In this document: in pieces, positions 1-9,193 of the stretch
Layout: every line of letters starts with the position of its first letter
Numbering within the stretch: position 1 is the first letter of the stretch
DNA from: Craterostigma plantagineum
Lineage: Eukaryota > Streptophyta > Magnoliopsida > Lamiales > Linderniaceae
Direction of reading: 5' to 3'
Length of the DNA: 64,000 nucleotides
Assembly (NCBI GenBank): GCA_027422505.1
Contig: JAPQWV010000670.1
Span: 186,001-250,000 of the forward strand
Program-made: the position numbers and the translations under genes
The notes under the pieces: generated by a model
Database searches by the model: none
Seen by the model: only the letters and a program-made list of their open reading frames with translations
Told to the model about the DNA's origin: nothing

Positions 1-692
1 CGCTCCGCCACTTGAGCATATGTAGTTCCTTGTAGTCCGGCCATATTAACGTCACGATACAACTCCGGCTTTAGACCTTCAAGGAATCGTTCGACTTTCA
101 GAGCATCAGTACTCACCATATGTGTAGCAAACCTTGACAGTTGTTCAAATTTTCTGATGTATTCCGCCACTGTCATCGCCCCTTGTTTGAGATTGATGAA
201 CTCATTCATGCGTTGGGCTCGCACAGGTGCGGTGAAGTATTTATTTCGGAATAGTTCCTTGAAACGTTCCCAACTCATATTGATTGGATCCTCGATCGCC
301 AAAATAGTGTCCCACCAATGCCCTGCACTTCCTCGCAGTAGAAATGCAGCACACAAAACTTTCTCATTCTCAGGAATTCTGCTATATTGGAACATACTCT
401 CCAATGTTCTGAGCCAATCCTCAGCAGACGTTGGATCAATAGAATCCTCAAAAGTCGGTGGGTTCAGTTTACGAAATCTTTCACCCACTGCTTCAACCCT
501 ATCAGCCTGAGAAATTCCGTTATTCCTTGTCCCCTCAGAATTTTGCTGCTGAATCAATTCCCGAATCTGTTGAGACTGCTGACGTACTAATTCAGTAAGC
601 TGAAGAATAGCCGAATCACGATTGTCAGTCGGGTTTACATTTTCGCCTTCATGATTGTTTCCTCCACTGCCTTCTCCTCTAGTTCTAACCAT
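1..692 (-). CDS. Ty3/gypsy gag polyprotein, N-terminal part (runs off window edge)
   Basis: The frame is open from the ATG at 692 to the window edge (230 codons), so this is the start of a longer gag or gag-pol. The N-terminus MVRTRGEG and a Q-rich stretch precede a typical retrotransposon gag core, with seen motifs AEDWLRTLE, GSAGHWWDT, WERFKELFRNKYF and MTVAEYIRKFEQL. Gag forms the cytoplasmic virus-like particle that packages element RNA. It lies 145 bp downstream (minus sense) of a primer-binding site and a long LTR, as expected for the 5' end of an element. The long LTR and this gag style suggest the Tekay/Del chromovirus group, but the integrase is outside the window, so that is inference. 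No stop or frameshift is seen in the visible part. Confidence 0.9.
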   Translation of the reverse strand, partial: MVRTRGEGSGGNNHEGENVNPTDNRDSAILQLTELVRQQSQQIRELIQQQNSEGTRNNGISQADRVEAVGERFRKLNPPTFEDSIDPTSAEDWLRTLESMFQYSRIPENEKVLCAAFLLRGSAGHWWDTILAIEDPINMSWERFKELFRNKYFTAPVRAQRMNEFINLKQGAMTVAEYIRKFEQLSRFATHMVSTDALKVERFLEGLKPELYRDVNMAGLQGTTYAQVAE

Positions 693-836
693 GTTGTCTC
701 TCTTACCCTAACAGTCCCTAAGGCCAATAAATTATGCAATGCAAGAAATTCATAATATCACATAACTTACAATCAAGGCTGTCTTCCGTTCTTTTGAGTG
801 TGTGTACATGGACAGTCTACAGAAACTGCAACCGAA

Positions 837-848
837 GCTCTGATACCA
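837..848 (-). other. Primer-binding site of the gypsy element (tRNA-iMet)
   Basis: The minus strand reads TGGTATCAGAGC, the standard complement of the initiator tRNA-Met 3' end in plants. It sits three bases inside the LTR boundary at 852. Reverse transcription of the element starts here. Confidence 0.9.
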
Positions 849-851
849 ACC

Positions 852-2623
852 TGTGACGACCCGCCTTCTACTACTATTTTCTTACACTAACTTACGTGAC
901 TAAAGAAAATATAAAATATATCACATATAAAACATAGATAGAATTTTTTCGATTTTACAAAGCACACCACACTCAACTATTTTACAATACCAACATTGTT
1001 CAAACTTTATATACAATACAAACTTATTTTACAAAAACCAATATAATTAAACATAACGCCCGTCACACAGGTCGCATCCATGTACACACCACCCTCAAAA
1101 GTCACCGGAAGTTCCAGAAGGATCAGCCTTACTATCTAAACATTCATATACCGTGTTTGCTGCATCTACAACACATAAAAACATGGGATGAGCTATAAAG
1201 CTCAGTAAGTGGAAATATGCATGTATGCACGTGCCAAAATAGCAAAGGCCTCCGCGCCAATGCTTTCTAATACTATTCTTACATCATACTCATTCGTTTC
1301 TCATTTTTTATCAGGGCCCATAGCTACTTACTAACCGCACCATCATATCATGAGCTCAAATCCTTTACGGATAAAAATACGATAGTGGCCCACGCTGGCT
1401 AGGATAAAATTAGGGTTTATCTCCAATCTTATCATTCACCAGGTCGCCCCTCTATCAAATTACTTTCCTGGCACTATAGTTATACTACGTGCCTTCCCAA
1501 TACCTAAATAATTTAGGTAATATACTCGACGGTTTTACCCCCGTCATGGTGCTTTTGTAGTAGTAGCTATATTCTCATCTATCATATAACTCGCTTTCCA
1601 TTCGAGTAATACAATGCACGCTCCTCTCTCAAAATACTCAACTTATTTCGTGCGTGCACATGCAATATGCTCCATGTATAATGCAACAAATACTTACCAA
1701 ACCATTATATGTAACAAATCACTCAAGTCACATATTCTCATCGAAGCACATAGTCACATAAAATACGCACATAAATTAATTTATGTGTTGTAGGTGAAAT
1801 TCCCACTTACCTGGTATCCTTAGCTTATCGCACGATTAAATCGCTAACCTTCGAATCCTAATTATAAAAACATATAAAATTATAATTCATTATTTTAGTT
1901 ACAATTTCATGAAATTATTTAAATTTGAAAACCCTAGTTCCAACTTTTATAAATTTCGAAACCCTAAAATTTAAAATTTTAACCTAAACTGAAAAATACT
2001 ATTGATATAAATCTCAGTATGAATAAAATATATTTCGACATCAAATAGAGCTCGACATCATTATTTATTATTCAAACAAGGTTTCGACATTTACTAAACT
2101 ATAAAATGGATCTCGACATTACATAATAAATCTCGACATTGTCTTCAAAATTTATAAAACTCGAAACCATATCAACATCTCATAATTCCATTCGAGATCT
2201 TTACTACACAGTATACATAATACCCATGTCGACATCTTATTTCACTTTAGATCTTCACTTCTCAAAAATGTCGACATATTACTCACAATTCCACTTCAAC
2301 TAACCAATCGACATTTTGTCTCAAAATTCACACAACACATCTCGACATTTTCATATAAATATTAACCATAGTCCGATTTCTAAATTCTCCCAATTCACAC
2401 CAAAAACTTTCAAGATTCTCATAAACACCCTATTTAAATTTCGAAACTCACTACCACATCGTAAAGTTCGAATTTTATCCAAAAAGAAACCCTAAATTTC
2501 AACTTACAATGTTAGGTATCATGTAGTCACAAAATTAAATAAATACTAAATATAAAATCACTTAAACACATAATATGCATGCAAATTTATTGGCCAACTT
2601 ACTCACGGGACCCGGGTATTACA
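852..2623 (-). repeat. Ty3/gypsy 5' LTR, 1.77 kb
   Basis: In element orientation the LTR starts TGTAATACCCGGG (at 2623) and ends ...GTCACA (at 852), directly followed by the PBS. Its outer edge cuts a copia protease/integrase reading frame of element A, which shows it inserted there. The 3' LTR and second target-site copy lie outside the window; a 5-bp duplication would be ggttg (2624-2628). The U3 side, 2035-2348, has nine copies of TCGACAT (ATGTCGA in sense). The rest is AT-rich and non-coding. Confidence 0.85.
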
Positions 2624-2966
2624 GGTTGATCGTGTAAAGGTTTGATTTCCGAAGTCCATAGAGGAGTTCTGTGTCCTGACTGTCCAAAATTCTGCACCGG
2701 TCAGCATGAAAGACCACTTGGAAGCCTTTGTCACATAATTGGCCTATGCTGAACAAGTTATGGAGGAGGCGTTCGACGTATGAGACATCTTTTATAGTCA
2801 GATTCTCCAGAATGATATCCCCAAGTCCTAGAATCGGGGCTGAATCGTTGTTCCCAAATCTGACTTTGCCGTGTGGCTGGTCTTTGTAGTTGCTCAGCAG
2901 TTCTTCATTTCCCGTCATGTGTGCGGAGCAACCTGAGTCAAGGTACCACACATGATGGATCTGCAA
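2624..2966 (-). pseudogene. Element A pol, protease/pre-integrase fragment cut by the gypsy LTR
   Basis: The frame contains the copia aspartic protease signature [15 protein letters not shown] and then LFSIGQLCDKGF, as at the start of SIRE-type pol. It ends where the gypsy LTR begins, so integrase, RT and RNase H are separated from it and outside the window. There is no ATG at its start. It is preceded by TCTGTTTTTGCAG, which looks like a 3' splice site, eight bases after the gag stop. Gag and pol are in different frames here, so simple stop readthrough would not link them. Element B has the same arrangement with an open pol. Confidence 0.8.
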
Positions 2967-2973
2967 AAACAGA

Positions 2974-4169
2974 TTAGAGAACTTTAGGTACCCATTTAAA
3001 CATGGGTCCTCTCAGATTAGCAGAATTTTTTGGTTCTGATATAGTTCCTAAATTATTACTTGAGGGAGTTTTGATAACCCGAGCCACTTTCGGAGAAGTG
3101 GGTTTGGGTGTGACCTCTTTACGTGACTTGGCCTTTCCGGCTTTTGTCATCCTAGGCGGAGATTTAGGAATCCATTTGGGTTGAACCTTGCAGGGAAGGT
3201 TAATTTCAACACGTACAAATGCTTTGCTAGGTTTGATTGAGGAAAAGATCTTTTCTTGATGTAATCTCCTAAGGTGCTTGGGGGATTTAATCTCTACGGG
3301 ATACCTTAGGTGAGTACAAGCATGTATAGCGCCATAGGCTTTCTTTATGGCTGGATCTTGTTTCCTACGAGTCTTCCTAGTGGCATTTGTTTCAGAATGA
3401 TTAATTTTTGACGTAGAGCCTATTTCGAGGTTGTTACTTCTAAAGGTGATCGGCTGAAGTGAACAAGTAGAAGCAACTATCTTAAACGTGGAAATAGCTC
3501 TTTTATTTTTACGAGTGTCTTTTATTGTAACAGAAGGAATAACATGCTCAGAAATAGTGAAATCTAGTGGCTCCTTCTTTATCTTAGTGCTAGACACTCT
3601 CGCCTTTGTTTTTAGTGCTGACGCTACGCTCCCTATAGACGTAGGTAAAGGAAAATTAGTCATAGCACTTTTAACAGAATTATTTTTACAATTTTTATCT
3701 TTCAAAGGCGATTTTTCAATTTTCACGCTTTTTGTAATAGCGTGGAGGTAGTTTGGGAGGACGAGGAGGCCTTGAGATTTTCCATCTCCTTAAAGAATTT
3801 TTTCCTTTCAGCTTCGAAATTCTCTCGTTCTCTATCTAGCTTTGCCTGTGACTCCTCTATCTGTTTTATGATAGGGGGTTTGTAGAGAGAATTTTTATAA
3901 TTAACGGCTTTAACTTCCTCGTGGTGTGTTTGAGAGTCAGGAGGTAGAACTTGAACTAAATTGCAGACAGGTGTTAGAGTTTATTTCCTGTTTTTGTCCC
4001 TTTCATTTAGTTCTTTGTAGTCAAAGGGGATTTCTGGACCATGTGGGCCTCGTCTAATGGATGAATCGAAAGTATTTTAATATGACGATTCAGTAAAATT
4101 TCTAAGAGAGGTTAGTCCTAGGCCCATGTGTTTAACATCGTATATTTCTTTCTTTTGTAAAACACGCGG
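2974..4169 (-). pseudogene. Element A gag, C-terminal extension (coiled coil plus basic tail)
   Basis: From 3726 down to the TAA at 2974 the frame encodes a Lys/Ser/Thr/Pro-rich tail ending FKWVPKVL. Above it (about 3740-4030) short stretches in shifted frames encode an acidic helical segment (for example QIEESQAKLDRERENFEAERK), matching the coiled coil in the element B gag extension. Internal stops and frame changes make it non-functional. L1-1 is inserted at 4170/4183. The rest of this gag is at 30610-32456. Confidence 0.7.
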
Positions 4170-4183
4170 GATAGTGAAACCTA
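4170..4183. repeat. Target-site duplication of L1-1, left copy
   Basis: gatagtgaaaccta here is repeated exactly at 30596-30609, just after the poly-A of L1-1. The 14-bp perfect match 26 kb apart defines both ends of the L1-1 insertion. Confidence 0.9.
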
Positions 4184-4269
4184 AAAAAAGTGTACGTGTA
4201 GTTTCCCTCTCTAGTTTCTCTCTCTACGAATTTTCTCTCTAGAGTTGCCACCTTTTCGTCTTAACTCCT

Positions 4270-6219
4270 ATGGATGCTACATCCGATGGGGATCCGGCCA
4301 TGCCACCGGCCGCTGCGGATGCCGACCCTGATCTTCAGGGGTTGGCCGCGTCCTATCCTCTTTTCGCTGTTGAGTTTGATGCTGCTCGTTTCACGGGTCT
4401 TGCCAATCGTATCCTTGGCCGAGCGTCTACTGGTTCTCCGGCGGTTGCGTCTGCCAATGCGGCGCCTTTGCTGCCTCCTGCTATCTCCCCCCAGGCTGCC
4501 CATCGTCCTGCTGTCCCGACTGGTAGGGTGGCGCGCCGTGTCATCTCCTCGCCTTACGTCCTTCGGCCTCGCCGGGCTGTTATGCTTTCACCTGCGGCGC
4601 CGTTTGCCACTGCTGACAATGGGGACGAAGCTAGGCCCGTTGTGCGCCCGGTTGCTCATGGATCCCCCGACGTCCTCGCCAAGCACCTCATGGGGGAAGA
4701 TGAACAGTCACATCCATTGACTAAGGATCAGCCTTTGCAAGCTTTCAATGTTGGTGCCCCCTCGGATGGTGCTGGTCCCGCTGCCTCGCTGCCGATGGAT
4801 ACCTGTGCTGCTGGCCTTGCGTCGCCGGTGGCTCCTGTTTTGGCTGGTTCGGCCTTGGGGTCTGTGGAAGATGAACAGTCACGGTCGCCTATCGTGGATC
4901 AAGCCATGGCCGAGCCTGACGTGGCTGCTGCTGCTACCATGCCTGACGCGGCAGCTATTGCTGTGCCGCAGCTGGCTTCTCGCCCTATGCGGGCTGATCG
5001 GGCTGCCACCACCTTTGCTAACGTCGTGGTGGGAGTTCGCCCTACCCATCCCAAACCAGGCGGTCTTAAAACTGTTGCGTCTCGTCGTGTTCCTCTTGCC
5101 TATACACCACCTGTTACACAGGCTGATGGGATAACTGAAGTGGCCCCGTCTTGGGAGGTTGCTAAGCAAGGCTTTGCCCGGTGGGCCCACACTTTGGTGG
5201 GATTTTTTCTCGGCCGGAAGCCTTACTTTCCAACCGTCGAACGCTACTGGAGGGCTCACTGGCAGGGACTAGTTGAAGTTCGGGCGACGATCAATGGTTT
5301 TTTCAAGTTCCGTTTTGCTACTGATTCTGATTTACGTGAGGTCCTTGAGGGGGGACCGTGGATTCTTAATGGGCAGCCACTGTTCTTGGAAGAATGGCGG
5401 CCTGGAATGTCTTTTGAACGCAAGGAAATCACGGAGGTTCCCTTGTGGGTGAAACTTTGGAATGTGCCGGGAGAGTTTTGGACGACCGCGGGTCTTGGTG
5501 TCGTGGCTAGTGCAGTGGGGACGCCTTTGTTCACTGATGGTATTACGGCGGATGGTGATCGAATTGACTTTGCCCGAGTTTGTGTGCTCAAACGTCTCGC
5601 TGACCCGTTCCTGGAGGTTTTCCATCTTCGTATGCCCACGGAGGAGGGTGGTGTATCGGGTATTATCCCTGTCCGGGTCGAGTACGAGTGGAAGCCGGCC
5701 CGGTGTGAGGTGTGTAGTACGTGGTCTCATGGCCCTTCTCATTGCCCCAAGCGGTTGTTGTCTAAGCCATCGAAGGTCAGGTCTACAGCTGCCACATCAG
5801 CCCCCCCTCTATCCGGCGGGCAGCGATCACCCCTTCTGCACGCCCTGCAGCCCATGCTACCCGTGGCAGGTCTAAGGCAGCCTGCTGCAAAGGGGGCTCC
5901 TGCTATTCATGCGTCTCTGCAGCTCGAGGCCGCGGGTAGGGTTTCTTACTGGCGCCAATTAGGTGCGAAAGGCAAGGCCATACGTGTGCCTCCCCCAGCT
6001 GATGGGGATCGCCCCATGTTGAGTACAGCTTCGAATCCCTCCAAATCTAATGCGTGGACCAGGACCTCCCACTTGTTTCGTCCTTTAATTCGTGAGGATG
6101 TCACTACAGCAGACCAGAATGCTTTCGCCATCCTTCAGTCCATTGATCCGGATACTATGGACACTTCTGTTTCCACGGGCCCTAATGTTGATGCAGCCCG
6201 CCCCCCGGGTTTCCCATGA
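4270..6219 (+). CDS. L1-1 ORF1 protein (DUF4283-like domain, CCHC knuckle)
   Basis: An open frame of 649 residues starts at ATGGATGCTACATCC, 86 bp after the target duplication. Residues 1-280 are Ala/Pro-rich and probably disordered. Residues about 290-480 are a DUF4283-like nucleic-acid-binding domain (ARWAHTLVGFFLGRKPYFP, INGFFKFRF, GGPWILNGQPLFLEEW, PLWVKLWNVP). A zinc knuckle CEVCSTWSHGPSHC (CX2CX4HX4C) follows. In L1 elements this protein coats the element RNA in the RNP. The stop TGA overlaps the ORF2 ATG as ATGA, which suggests termination-reinitiation. The frame is intact although ORF2 is broken. Confidence 0.9.
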   Translation: MDATSDGDPAMPPAAADADPDLQGLAASYPLFAVEFDAARFTGLANRILGRASTGSPAVASANAAPLLPPAISPQAAHRPAVPTGRVARRVISSPYVLRPRRAVMLSPAAPFATADNGDEARPVVRPVAHGSPDVLAKHLMGEDEQSHPLTKDQPLQAFNVGAPSDGAGPAASLPMDTCAAGLASPVAPVLAGSALGSVEDEQSRSPIVDQAMAEPDVAAAATMPDAAAIAVPQLASRPMRADRAATTFANVVVGVRPTHPKPGGLKTVASRRVPLAYTPPVTQADGITEVAPSWEVAKQGFARWAHTLVGFFLGRKPYFPTVERYWRAHWQGLVEVRATINGFFKFRFATDSDLREVLEGGPWILNGQPLFLEEWRPGMSFERKEITEVPLWVKLWNVPGEFWTTAGLGVVASAVGTPLFTDGITADGDRIDFARVCVLKRLADPFLEVFHLRMPTEEGGVSGIIPVRVEYEWKPARCEVCSTWSHGPSHCPKRLLSKPSKVRSTAATSAPPLSGGQRSPLLHALQPMLPVAGLRQPAAKGAPAIHASLQLEAAGRVSYWRQLGAKGKAIRVPPPADGDRPMLSTASNPSKSNAWTRTSHLFRPLIREDVTTADQNAFAILQSIDPDTMDTSVSTGPNVDAARPPGFP

Positions 6220-6975
6220 TCAGGTTCGGTTCTTGGAACGTCCGTGGTCTAAACAGGGTAGACCACAGGAAGGCGGTGGGGGATTGGGTTACTGGTCAGG
6301 GTGTTCATCTGGTTGGGTTGCTTGAGACACGTGTTCTGGAGAGTAATGCCCCTCGTATTTTGAGTGGCCTCCGGGCATGCTGGTCCTGGTACTACGATTA
6401 TGCTAATGGTCCCGGTTCTCGATTATGGGTGGGTTGGGATCCGCGTGAGATCTCACTCACAGTGTTGTCCACTTCGGACCAATCTATCCACTGTAAGGTT
6501 TCGCATATTGCAACAGGTTCTGTTATATTTGTTTCTTTTGCTTATGGTAGGTCGACACGTGGGGAGCGCCAGCCCCTCTGGCAGGATCTTGCTTCTTTCT
6601 CCTCATCTCGTATTGATGACCCTTGGGTGGTGGCGGGGGATTTTAACGCCATTCTTTGTGCGACAGAGGGGCGTGGGGGATCTCCCTCTCCGATTGATAT
6701 GTCTGATTTTGGCGCAGCTCTGCTCCGAGCGGATCTCTCTACTGTTCCATCCACGGGCCAGGAGTTTACTTGGTCGAATCGGCAAGGGGGGAGTGCAGCT
6801 ATCTGGCGGAGGCTTGACCGTATGGTGGCCAACCCACAATGGTTTGCTGCATGGCCTGATTTCCTGGTGTATTGTGCATTGCCTGCCACGTCGGGCCACT
6901 CACCTCTTGTTCTTGGGCCTGCACCGACCTCTCCTAGACGAGCATGCTTTCGCTTTGAGAATTTCCTCATTAAGG
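6216..6975 (+). pseudogene. L1-1 ORF2, endonuclease part (interrupted)
   Basis: ORF2 starts at the ATG overlapping the ORF1 stop. It encodes the APE-type endonuclease: SWNVRGLNR, LLETRV, SRLWVGWD, VAGDFNAIL, then the motif TSGHSPLVL. In active L1 endonucleases that last motif is SDH, and L1-2 here has SDHSPLIL. The Asp-to-Gly change removes a catalytic residue, so the enzyme was probably dead even before the Angela insertion. The frame runs up to FRFENFLIK, where the Angela LTR begins at 6976, and continues at 27674. Confidence 0.9.
6971..6975. repeat. Target-site duplication of the Angela array, left copy (taagg)
   Basis: taagg directly precedes the LTR end TGTTGGGAAACC and recurs at 27674-27678 directly after the last LTR end CCCCAACA. 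Removing one copy restores the L1-1 ORF2 frame. Confidence 0.9.
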
Positions 6976-9178
6976 TGTTGGGAAACCCCGGGTGACCCGA
7001 GGCCTTGCCCCGGACGCAGCGGAATTTAAAATTTTTCCCGGGTTCCCCATATGGTTTCCCAGAATACTCGGTTAAATAAAGAAAAACGCATGTAAACACG
7101 TATAAGGTATAAGGATCTTACCCTCGTCGCGAAGATCCTTAGCTCCCGTAGCTCACGAACTGTGCCGAAGAGAGTCACGCCGACCCCGTGACGTGCCACA
7201 AACCAACACCACCCCAAGGATGGCTAGAGATGGTGTGGAGTGTTGTGTAGAGATGTATATGTATGTGTATGATTTCTAAAACTCACAAACACTTAGGGAT
7301 TTCTCAAAGATCACCCTAAATGCTCTCACTTCTCTCTAAAACTCAAAGATAGAGTGGGAAAGAGCTTAGTTCAAGTTATGGACGAAATTCTCTAAGAAAA
7401 TATATTAAAAGTCCATTTCCAAACCAAGAAAATGACTTTTAACTTAATCCAAATGAGATAATGTCCTACATGACTCAAAAGGTGTTAGATTCCCTTTTAT
7501 TATGTCACTAAATGACCTAATAATGTCCCATATGTCTAACATAAGAACAAGGAATGAATTTGGACTTGATTTGGATTAAATTTGGCCAAACCGACGCTCG
7601 TCACGGCCTGAAACAAGCCTATTCACGGCCGTGACAACGCCCTTCACGGCCTGGGTCATAACGGTCACGGCCGTGACCATGCCGAGGCCAAATCTCAGCC
7701 TCTTCCGGTCGTCACGGCCACTTGCAAGGTTGTCACGGCCGTGACAGCCCTGACAGCTTTGCGGCAGTTTCGTATTTCGATCCGATCGAGGGGTAAACGA
7801 TGTCCGATTGACCTGAAATTTTAACTATAGTTAAAAGACCCATCAATCTTGATTCTGACCAAAGGGATTCTCAATCCGAGGTCTAGATTGTGAGATATGA
7901 ATTTTTGAAACTACTGCTACTTTGCAGACGGGCTTCACGAACGTGACAAGCCTTGCTCGTCATTGTGAACCCTATTTACACTTCAACTATTACCATTTTC
8001 GTTCCGTAAATTTCCGTCCATGTAAATATAGTTTCTACAACATATATTTAACATTTTTATTAACGTCTCTAAGATCGTTAAAACATTTACATCTCATATT
8101 AGTTAGGCACTATCACAGTGATCATTTTTAAGCCCGACTCTCTTGGTTCGTCTCAACCCGGCAAGGGAGGAATCCAAGAATTCGGTAAGCGCCTAGCCAA
8201 TCCCGCGGTACCGAATAGATCCCGTGTTGAGTACGATCTTCGATCTACGAACCGACTATAGATTATCGTCGTACGTATAGACCCTTCACATATGTCCCGA
8301 TCAAGTGAGAGTCATGGTTACGTCAAACTCACTAGACTCGACTCTATGACGAATTCGTGACTGGCGAAATTACTAAACTGCTCTCCACGTCCCACGTGAG
8401 TCAGTTTATTGCTTCGGCCGAAGACTTTGTAATTTCCCATCCCTGAATATGCATAGGACATATATCTCGGTTACTAACGAGACAGTGAATCCCTCACGAT
8501 AGTCTAAGCACGACAGTTATCCTTCGTTGTCAAGACCGCATGTCGCCGCCGACCCATGTTCGTTCTCGAACAAGGTGGGCCTAGCAAACTAGTAACAAGT
8601 CAAGACCCCAAAGTCAACTCCGTCAAAGACCCTTTGGTCTAAGGTCCACGCACACTACTATAGTCAATCGATCGATCATTGACGCTACCCAGAGTACATA
8701 AGGCCCATGTGATCGTCGATTGCGAGTCGTGTCCAAGTACAAGTTAGTTCCCTAATTCAACTTATACCAACGTTGCGACCTCCCACTTCCCAAGCGAATG
8801 GTTGGCACAACCATATAAGAGTCGTCAACAAATAAGTCGTAATTGACGCTCAGTCACCCTACTGAGGTCTAAGACTTATGGACTAATTTAATATCGGAAA
8901 ATTATAGATCACCGGTGCCCCTCTCTCTCTCATCCCATGAGAATCGGTGACTAAATTCACGATATATGGGATTTATTTATTTACCGTCTCACCGGATGCC
9001 TAATGAGACTTAATAGGTAAATAAATAATATGCCTTTAAAGAATTAATATAAAAATATAAATTCCATTATCAAGTATAAGAATACAATATTCAAATACAG
9101 GCGAAAATACATCGAATATACAATACGTGCCCTATTCATTACATCCTCGAATGGCATTCCGAGGGCACATCCCCAACA
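6976..9178 (-). repeat. Angela LTR1 (2,203 bp)
   Basis: Boundaries TGTTGGGAAACC...CCCCAACA in plus sense; in element sense it is the 3' LTR of unit 1. In the portions I compared by eye it differs from LTR2 at two bases (7671 and 8775). It contains a GC-rich cluster of GTCACGGCCGTGAC-type palindromes at 7585-7762 in an otherwise AT-rich sequence. No coding capacity. Confidence 0.9.
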
Positions 9179-9193
9179 ATCTCCCACTTGCAC
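9179..9193 (-). other. Polypurine tract of Angela unit 1
   Basis: In element sense the bases just before the LTR read AAGTGGGAGATTG, the usual plus-strand primer position between the end of the pol frame (9194) and the 3' LTR. The same sequence recurs beside LTR2 (16766-16780). Confidence 0.75.

Noticed and set aside
4261..7217. Additional frames overlapping L1-1 ORF1 and the first Angela LTR
   Set aside because: Overlapping frames in GC-rich coding sequence; the main frame has clear domains. The 63-codon frame in the LTR recurs in each LTR copy and has no recognisable domain.
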